Source of the DNA: Bacillota bacterium
GTDB lineage: Bacteria > Bacillota_A > Clostridia > Lachnospirales > Bianqueaceae
NCBI GenBank assembly: GCA_017420625.1
Contig: JAFOIR010000052.1
Coordinates: 1 to 10,749, forward strand
DNA length: 10,749 nt
Direction: 5' to 3'
Below the pieces are notes generated by a model. It saw only the letters and a list, made by a program, of their open reading frames with translations. It was not told where the DNA came from and did no database searches. Made by a program: the position numbers and the translations under genes. How positions within the stretch are numbered: position 1 is the first letter of the stretch; each line of letters starts with the position of its first letter. Positions 5,575 to 10,749 of this stretch are shown in pieces.

Positions 5575-8500
5575 TTAAAACTTAATAATATAGTTGACGA
5601 TTTCAAACGGATGAACCGTTCGGAAAATCGTATTCTCACTGACTGACGGACCGATAGCTTCCTCAAGCAGATTGGCTTCCTGATAGGACTTGATGGGGAA
5701 GGAAGAAGAGATCCGGATCTTATGGGTTCCACCGCGGTATTCATGCAGTCTGAGAATAAGTGCATCCTGATCTTCCGCCTTCTTCACAGCATCGATATGC
5801 ACACCTTCTCCTTCGATCCGGAAAAGATCCTTCTCATCCAGAACAGATTGCCCGCATACCGTTTTCAGCGGCAGATTGACGATCTCGCTTTCTTCGATTA
5901 CGCCGCCTTCAACAGGACCGTGCGCATGAGGCAGCAGAGAATAGGTGAAGTCATGCTCACCCATATCGGCTTCGGTATCGGGATGTTTTCCGCTCTTGAG
6001 CAGGGAAAGTTTGATGGTCTGATCCTTTGCATTGTACCCATACTTGCAGTCATTCAGAATAGCTACTCCGTAGTTCTGCTCGGAGATATCACCCCATTTG
6101 TGTCCGACGACTTCGAACCGGGCCATATCCCAGCTGTTATTATAATGAGTAGGCCGTTCAACATGTCCATACTGAATATCATAGGTCGCCTTGGTTGAAC
6201 GGACAGTGGTCTCGAATGCAGTCTTCAGCAGTCGGTGATCTTCATGCCAGTCTACGTGCGTTACAAAATCAATCCGACGGGAATCAGCATAAAGAATCAT
6301 GTCCTGATCAATCACAGACTGATTGTAGCGGAAAGAAAGTCCAAGCACCATGCGCAGCGGACCGGTTTCTTTCAGAATCACATCCCCAACGGGAACGGCA
6401 TATTCTTTCTTTTGGGTATAGAACAGATCGATATCCCAATTGTCATAGTTGATCGGTTTGTCTTCAAAAACCTCCAGCGCATTGCCAAGTCCGGCCAGGA
6501 CTTCCCGATCTTCATCCTTGTCATAGACCTTGTCCAGAAAATGCTGATCATTCAGATGGAGAAGATAGTGCGGAGTCTCGATCGTATGATCAGAAAAGAT
6601 AAACGGAATATCAGCTGGATCTTCAGCCGCGGATGGTTTTGAACGGAATGAAGTCAAAGACAGTGCCTTGACCGGTATTTCTACCAGATAGCCATCGTTT
6701 GTCTTCTGAGAAGGAAGAGATTTGCCATCCATCGATTCAAAAGAGCAGTCATCCTGAACGGGAACAAAGGTCAGATCCTTCCGGTCATAACTCCCGAAAT
6801 GATAAGCGGTATAGGTATCTTCGACGGGCTTAATCAGATGAGACAGAGCAGCTTTCTCGACTTTTCCGGTATCCGCCAAGACTTTCTCATACATCTTATC
6901 GGAGTCCTCATAGACCTCACGGATGGAAGAACCGGGGATGATATCGTGGAACTGAAGCTCAAGTACCGTTTCCCAACTGTCATAAAGTGTTTTTCCGTCG
7001 TACGGAGCACCCAGAATATAGGCGAGAGAAGAGAGCCATTCCGCCTCGGAGAGGGCAAATTCACTCTTGCGGTTATAACGTTTATTATGTCCCTGAGAAG
7101 TATAAGTGCCGCGATGATATTCAAGATACAGTTCGCCGTCCCAAACCGGTACTTCCCGAATGGGCTTATCCTCATAAGCCTTGACATCTTCATGAAGACG
7201 ATCGAAGAACTCTCCGGCACTGGCTGACTTAACATGCGGAATACCAGGAATCCTGTCCATCACACGACGCATTTTGAGCATGTCATGGTCGACTCCGCCG
7301 CCCCCGTCACCACGGCCATAGGAGATCAGATATTTTCTGGTGATCTCTTTGTTGCGCTGCTTCTTCCAGCCGCCGATGATACCGGCCGGTGTAATATTGC
7401 CGTTGTAGGTGGAGAAGCGTTGAGAAATCTCTCTTTCACTGCCGGGGATATCGATGAAGTAAGTCAGAATCTCGCTGCCGTCAAGCCCGCGCCATTTAAA
7501 GATATCGTTTGGCATACTGTTGAACTGATTCCAGCTGATTTTGGTCGTAGCAAAGGTTTTGATATTGCAGAGTTTCAAAATCTGTGGAAGAGCCCAGCTG
7601 TAACCGAAGACATCCGGAAGCCACAGATACTGACTGGGTTTGCCGAATTCATCCCGGAAGAACCGGATGCCGTGTTCAAATTGTCTGGCCAGGCTTTCCC
7701 CGGAAGTGATATTGCAGTCGGCTTCCAGCCACATACCGCCGTCCGCTTCAAAACGGCCTTCCAACACTCTCTGCCTGACACGTTCAAACATCTCCGGAGC
7801 ATCCTTTTTCAGATCTTTATAGACCTGAGGAGAAGAGTGCATGAAAACAAATTCGTCAAATTCTTCCATGAATCGAAGAACGGAAGCAAAGGTGCGCTGA
7901 ACCTTCTCTCTGGTATGCTTGAGCCGCCACAGCCAGGCTACGTCGATATGCGAATGACCAACAGCGTAAGCAGTAATATCTGTTGTCTTTTCGATTCGGT
8001 CAAGTTCTGTCATCAGAACATCCAGTGCTTCACCGACGGTTGAAAGATACTTGTCCTGATCCCAGTTGATCCTGGCGAGAGCCTTGTCCAGTGCATGTTC
8101 CAGCTCGTAACGGATCGGGTCTTCTTCGCTCATAAGAGGAAGAGAGCCAGCGATCGCTCTGGTGAAATAATACATTTCATCAGCGGCTTTATGAAGATAT
8201 CCTAGCTGTGCCTGGCGATACACATGCGTGGAGATCCGATGAGGACCGCCGCCTTCGAGACCGGTCCACAGAAGGAAGGTCAGCCGGACATCCTGACCGG
8301 CCATCTGTTCAAATACCACGTCATTATGATAGGTATCGACACCCTGATAGCGAATTCCGTCGACATACAGCAGGGACTCAAAACCACGGCCATATCCTCC
8401 GTCAGTCTTGCCAAAATCAAACAGGCCGACAACTTCGTAACCTTCCCGCTTTTCGGGCATTTTTACCTTTTTTTCGATCCAGAGATACCGATCGCGGCCT

Positions 8501-8682
8501 ACAAACGTATCACCTTCCCGGTATTCATATCCTTCGACATTCGCCGGTGCTTCTGTATGTACATCGTCGGGGCCGAGAGAGTCTTCCATAGCTGTCATGG
8601 GGGAGATCGAAACCATATCCACATATCGCCGGGAAGCCATTTCCTGGGCTCTTCTCTGGAATTTTTCTATTGCATAGAACAT
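5575..8682 (-). CDS. GH38 alpha-mannosidase
   Basis: A 1035-residue glycoside hydrolase family 38 enzyme that releases alpha-linked mannose from glycans or mannosides with retention of configuration, using a zinc ion. Visible signatures are GHSHIDVAWLW (about residues 242-252, with the zinc-binding His-x-Asp), FEADGGMWLEADCN (about 311-323), WLPDVFGYSWALPQ with the nucleophile Asp at about 357, and GDGGGG at about 458-463. The N-terminal about 230 residues form the usual bacterial leading domain, and the C-terminal half is the beta-sandwich part of the family. Length matches cytosolic bacterial GH38 enzymes of about 900-1050 residues. There is no signal peptide, so it acts on imported substrate. 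The ATG at 8680-8682 is chosen over an in-frame GTG at 8689-8691, because AAAAGGAG (8691-8698) overlaps the GTG but is 8 nt from the ATG. It has its own promoter and neighbours fit a carbohydrate-use unit. Confidence 0.94.
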   Translation of the reverse strand: MFYAIEKFQRRAQEMASRRYVDMVSISPMTAMEDSLGPDDVHTEAPANVEGYEYREGDTFVGRDRYLWIEKKVKMPEKREGYEVVGLFDFGKTDGGYGRGFESLLYVDGIRYQGVDTYHNDVVFEQMAGQDVRLTFLLWTGLEGGGPHRISTHVYRQAQLGYLHKAADEMYYFTRAIAGSLPLMSEEDPIRYELEHALDKALARINWDQDKYLSTVGEALDVLMTELDRIEKTTDITAYAVGHSHIDVAWLWRLKHTREKVQRTFASVLRFMEEFDEFVFMHSSPQVYKDLKKDAPEMFERVRQRVLEGRFEADGGMWLEADCNITSGESLARQFEHGIRFFRDEFGKPSQYLWLPDVFGYSWALPQILKLCNIKTFATTKISWNQFNSMPNDIFKWRGLDGSEILTYFIDIPGSEREISQRFSTYNGNITPAGIIGGWKKQRNKEITRKYLISYGRGDGGGGVDHDMLKMRRVMDRIPGIPHVKSASAGEFFDRLHEDVKAYEDKPIREVPVWDGELYLEYHRGTYTSQGHNKRYNRKSEFALSEAEWLSSLAYILGAPYDGKTLYDSWETVLELQFHDIIPGSSIREVYEDSDKMYEKVLADTGKVEKAALSHLIKPVEDTYTAYHFGSYDRKDLTFVPVQDDCSFESMDGKSLPSQKTNDGYLVEIPVKALSLTSFRSKPSAAEDPADIPFIFSDHTIETPHYLLHLNDQHFLDKVYDKDEDREVLAGLGNALEVFEDKPINYDNWDIDLFYTQKKEYAVPVGDVILKETGPLRMVLGLSFRYNQSVIDQDMILYADSRRIDFVTHVDWHEDHRLLKTAFETTVRSTKATYDIQYGHVERPTHYNNSWDMARFEVVGHKWGDISEQNYGVAILNDCKYGYNAKDQTIKLSLLKSGKHPDTEADMGEHDFTYSLLPHAHGPVEGGVIEESEIVNLPLKTVCGQSVLDEKDLFRIEGEGVHIDAVKKAEDQDALILRLHEYRGGTHKIRISSSFPIKSYQEANLLEEAIGPSVSENTIFRTVHPFEIVNYIIKF

Positions 8683-8690
8683 AGGGAACA

Positions 8691-8698
8691 CTCCTTTT
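8691..8698 (-). promoter_or_regulatory. Ribosome binding site deciding the mannosidase start
   Basis: AAAAGGAG on the - strand, 8 nt before ATG at 8680-8682. It overlaps the in-frame GTG at 8689-8691, which therefore cannot be the real start. Confidence 0.8.
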
Positions 8699-8717
8699 AA
8701 TCTGTATGCATATTTTC

Positions 8718-8747
8718 ACTATAACAGCCACGCTCTTTCGTTGTCAA
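8718..8747 (-). promoter_or_regulatory. Sigma-A-type promoter of the alpha-mannosidase gene
   Basis: On the - strand a perfect TTGACA (8742-8747) is followed after 18 nt by TATAGT (8718-8723), one mismatch from consensus. The predicted leader is about 30 nt. The -35 box overlaps the stop codon of the dehydrogenase gene (8744-8746), so the mannosidase can be made independently of the upstream genes. I see no clear CcpA or repressor operator palindrome around it. Confidence 0.75.
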
Positions 8748-9535
8748 GAGAGGATCTTCCGAATCACAAAGAGCTTGAGACGAGGTGGAAGAAGCTGATA
8801 TAAAAGCAGCAGTGGATTGCGGTTGATGGAATATACAAGCCGAGGATGAGCTGCTCTTAAAACCTGATCGATCAGAGAAGCGATCCTGTCAGGTGAAATG
8901 TGTTTTGCTTCAATGGATTCAACGATCTTTCTGAACCGTCCTGAACTGAAGCGATAGAGTCTGGTAGAGGAACAAAACTGATCCAGTTTGGCAGTCGAAG
9001 CAGGAAGCATAGCTGTATGGACTGCGCCCGGACGGATCACAATAACGGAATGTCCAAGCAGCTGAAGTTCCATACGTAGGGCTGAGGCATAACTCTCGAG
9101 AGCCGTTTTGGTAATGGCATATATGCCGGTAAACGGTAAAGGATGAAGCGGTGCCAGTTCACTGGAGATAATGACGATACGTGCTTTTTTTGCAAGAAGA
9201 GGAAGGAAGATTTTGTTGACCCGAAACATACCGAAAAGATTAACATTGAAATCCCGGATAAAGTCTTCCTCTGTCATTTCTACTAATGAAGCAAGGTCAT
9301 AGATTCCGGCGGCATGGATGATTCCGTCCAGTCGCATCGATGAAGTTCGAATCGTTTCAAACGCTGCTTCGATCTCATTACTTTGGGTAATATCTGTCCG
9401 AATAAAGTGGAAAGAGTCCGGCATGGGAGGATCTGACCGATCAAGTCCCCAGACGGTATGACCTTTGGCGGTAAGTAAGCGGCAGATCGCTGTGCCCATC
9501 CCGCCGCTGACACCGGTAATCAGATAATTAGCCAA
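8744..9535 (-). CDS. Classical short-chain dehydrogenase/reductase
   Basis: A 263-residue NAD(P)-dependent oxidoreductase of the SDR superfamily. The Rossmann glycine motif is TGVSGGMG (7-14), with Asp32 at the end of the second strand, which favours NAD(H) over NADP(H). HAAG (74-77) is the NAG-type motif, Asn99 the structural/catalytic Asn, Ser124/Ser125 and YAITK (Tyr139, Lys143) the active site, and RPG (168-170) follows. The C-terminus is basic and hydrophobic (NPLLLLYQLLPPRLKLFVIRK), perhaps contacting membrane or a lipophilic substrate; the substrate cannot be told. The start is TTG at 9533-9535, preceded by AAGGAGG (9547-9553) with a rather long 11-nt spacing. No in-frame ATG is closer. 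It starts 25 nt after the upstream stop, so it is co-transcribed with that gene. Confidence 0.9.
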   Translation of the reverse strand: MANYLITGVSGGMGTAICRLLTAKGHTVWGLDRSDPPMPDSFHFIRTDITQSNEIEAAFETIRTSSMRLDGIIHAAGIYDLASLVEMTEEDFIRDFNVNLFGMFRVNKIFLPLLAKKARIVIISSELAPLHPLPFTGIYAITKTALESYASALRMELQLLGHSVIVIRPGAVHTAMLPASTAKLDQFCSSTRLYRFSSGRFRKIVESIEAKHISPDRIASLIDQVLRAAHPRLVYSINRNPLLLLYQLLPPRLKLFVIRKILS

Positions 9536-9546
9536 GAAAATGGATG

Positions 9547-9553
9547 CCTCCTT
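9547..9553 (-). promoter_or_regulatory. Ribosome binding site before a TTG start
   Basis: AAGGAGG on the - strand, 11 nt before TTG at 9533-9535, in the short gap after the upstream stop (9561-9563). The spacing is longer than ideal and, with a TTG start, may lower translation of the dehydrogenase. Confidence 0.65.
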
Positions 9554-9560
9554 GAAAGTA

Positions 9561-10749
9561 TTAGCCCAACAGTGTGATAGGAATATAAAGAATGGTCGGA
9601 TGTCCTTCTGTTACGACTTCAAGAACAAGGCGGTTGACTGGCTGTATGCTTTCACCGGCTTCAATAATGAAATCTGCCCTGCCCAGATGATCTTTCGAGT
9701 GGTTGTTTTCCTGATTGATGCGGACAGCACTGCGGCCGGATACAACGTGGAAACCTTCCGGGAGGAGCCAGCGCAGAGAAAGGTTATATGGTTCATTTTC
9801 ATGTCTTTGGGTTTTGCCAACGAAACACAGATGGATCCGGCACTGGCCGAACGGATGAATATCCGGTGCATCTTCCAGCCGTACAAAGGTTTCATACATG
9901 GGACATTCGAAATAAAGGCTGTAGGGTTGTAAAGCCACCAGGGAAGAATTCAGACGATCATTCTCCCTGATGCGATGGATCATTTTTTCTTTAGCGTCTG
10001 TCGGTATATCAGATGGTTCGGTATAGGAGAGCGAAAGATCTGCTTCGTTGGCGATCAGGGTTCCTTCTGCCAGCCGAACGACACGCTCGGTCAGTTCCTG
10101 ACATGTTCCTGGCAGATTTCTTGCACGATCTCCGCGAGCGATGGAAATTGTAACGATCTCATCTCCCAGGTACTCTCTCCAGTCGGAAGGAATGGCTTTC
10201 ATACCGCCAAGGATTCCGAGCGTTGCTCCGACTGTGGCACCGGTACAGTCAGTATCATCTCCGCAGTTGATAGCCAGGATCATGGATCGTTTAAAATCAC
10301 CTTCACCGTAGAGCAGTCCCAGTACCGTATAGGCAACGTTGGATGGAGCTTCAAACCATCCGTCTCCGATATCGGCATTCATCTGCTGAACCTGATTTCG
10401 GGTCTCGGAAGGCTTCAATCCGAGGTCATAAGCATCCAGAACGAACCGGACACTCTGGGAGACTCTTGAACTTTCCGGGATGACACAGAGCGCAACTTCA
10501 ATACAGGAACGAATATCTTTCAGAACAAAAGCTGCCGATTGCATCGCCCCGACAAAAGCGGCAGCGACAGTCCCTTCACCGGCACCATGGTCGACTTTTG
10601 CATCCTCGATGGCGTAACGGGCTGCTGCTTCCGGTGCGCCTGGTGTTTCACAAGCCCAGATCTCTGTACGAATCCAGGCTCCGTTGGAGTGTTTCCAGTT
10701 GTTCTCATAATCACCGGACATGGGTGAGAGCAGACCTCTTCTCATGTTG
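9561..10749 (-). CDS. ADP-ribosylglycohydrolase family protein (5' end outside window)
   Basis: At least 396 residues of an ADP-ribosylglycohydrolase (ARH/DraG) fold protein; the frame stays open past the window edge, and the ATG at 10743-10745 is probably internal because the usual N-terminal metal-binding segment (GxxxGDALG type) is missing. Counting from that Met, VDHGAGEGTVAAAFVGAM (51-68) and INCGDDTDCTGATVGATLGILGG (about 159-181) match the helical ARH core; the GDDTD acidic cluster supplies magnesium ligands in the family. From about residue 235 on there is an extra C-terminal region of about 150 residues rich in beta strands, beyond the ARH core. Family members cleave N-glycosidic ADP-ribose bonds, but those encoded beside sugar-use genes may act on other glycosides. 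Next to a mannosidase, that is a plausible inference here. The dehydrogenase gene follows after 25 nt. Confidence 0.85.
   Translation of the reverse strand, partial: NMRRGLLSPMSGDYENNWKHSNGAWIRTEIWACETPGAPEAAARYAIEDAKVDHGAGEGTVAAAFVGAMQSAAFVLKDIRSCIEVALCVIPESSRVSQSVRFVLDAYDLGLKPSETRNQVQQMNADIGDGWFEAPSNVAYTVLGLLYGEGDFKRSMILAINCGDDTDCTGATVGATLGILGGMKAIPSDWREYLGDEIVTISIARGDRARNLPGTCQELTERVVRLAEGTLIANEADLSLSYTEPSDIPTDAKEKMIHRIRENDRLNSSLVALQPYSLYFECPMYETFVRLEDAPDIHPFGQCRIHLCFVGKTQRHENEPYNLSLRWLLPEGFHVVSGRSAVRINQENNHSKDHLGRADFIIEAGESIQPVNRLVLEVVTEGHPTILYIPITLLG

Noticed and set aside
7234..8043. A 269-codon + strand frame opposite the GH38 catalytic domain.
   Set aside because: It mirrors well-conserved GH38 codons on the other strand and shows no recognisable domain.
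8683..8691. GTG at 8689-8691 as start of the alpha-mannosidase.
   Set aside because: It overlaps the ribosome binding site AAAAGGAG; the ATG at 8680-8682 has the right spacing.
3594..8746. UGA read as tryptophan (Mollicutes-type code), which would make the RT intact.
   Set aside because: UGA is the normal stop of the dehydrogenase (8744-8746) and of the RT itself (3594-3596), no other gene here has an internal UGA, and tryptophan is encoded by TGG throughout.

Overview
The window looks like chromosomal DNA of a Bacillota (Firmicutes) species, probably gut-associated. The reasons are the mid-range base composition, strong AAGGAGG-type ribosome binding sites before nearly every gene, a TelA/XpaC-like pair, a lipobox lipoprotein, and an intracellular GH38 alpha-mannosidase beside an ADP-ribosylglycohydrolase-family protein. 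No finer taxonomic placement is justified from sequence alone.

Left part (1-2046, + strand): a two-gene unit, a TelA/toxic-anion-resistance family protein followed by a membrane-anchored XpaC-like protein. It ends in a strong 11-bp hairpin that also serves as the likely terminator of the convergent gene. Everything to the right is on the - strand. Going left from the right edge, the order is: a 5'-truncated ADP-ribosylglycohydrolase-family gene (9561-10749), a classical short-chain dehydrogenase (8744-9535), a GH38 alpha-mannosidase (5575-8682), a 173-residue protein of unknown function (5036-5557), a structured non-coding interval (4837-5035), a reverse transcriptase interrupted by one in-frame UGA (3594-4820), and a transglutaminase-like lipoprotein (2080-3510).

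The ADP-ribosylglycohydrolase, dehydrogenase, mannosidase and 173-residue genes are tightly spaced and probably co-transcribed. The mannosidase also has its own sigma-A-type promoter, whose -35 box overlaps the dehydrogenase stop codon. None of the first three shows a signal peptide, so they fit cytosolic processing of an imported mannoside or related glycoside.

The most interesting part is 3594-5035. A stand-alone reverse transcriptase with YSDD catalytic box, not recognisably a canonical retron or group II intron enzyme, is preceded by about 147 nt bounded by a perfect 17-bp inverted repeat that encloses several hairpins. The repeat ends 18 nt before the likely RT start. This geometry resembles a retron msr-msd, or the ncRNA of some defence-associated RTs, without the usual retron protein signatures. 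The RT frame is broken by a single UGA between catalytic motif A and the YSDD box, so this copy is either a recent pseudogene, a sequencing error, or a recoded gene. UGA serves as an ordinary stop elsewhere in the window, which argues against a changed genetic code.
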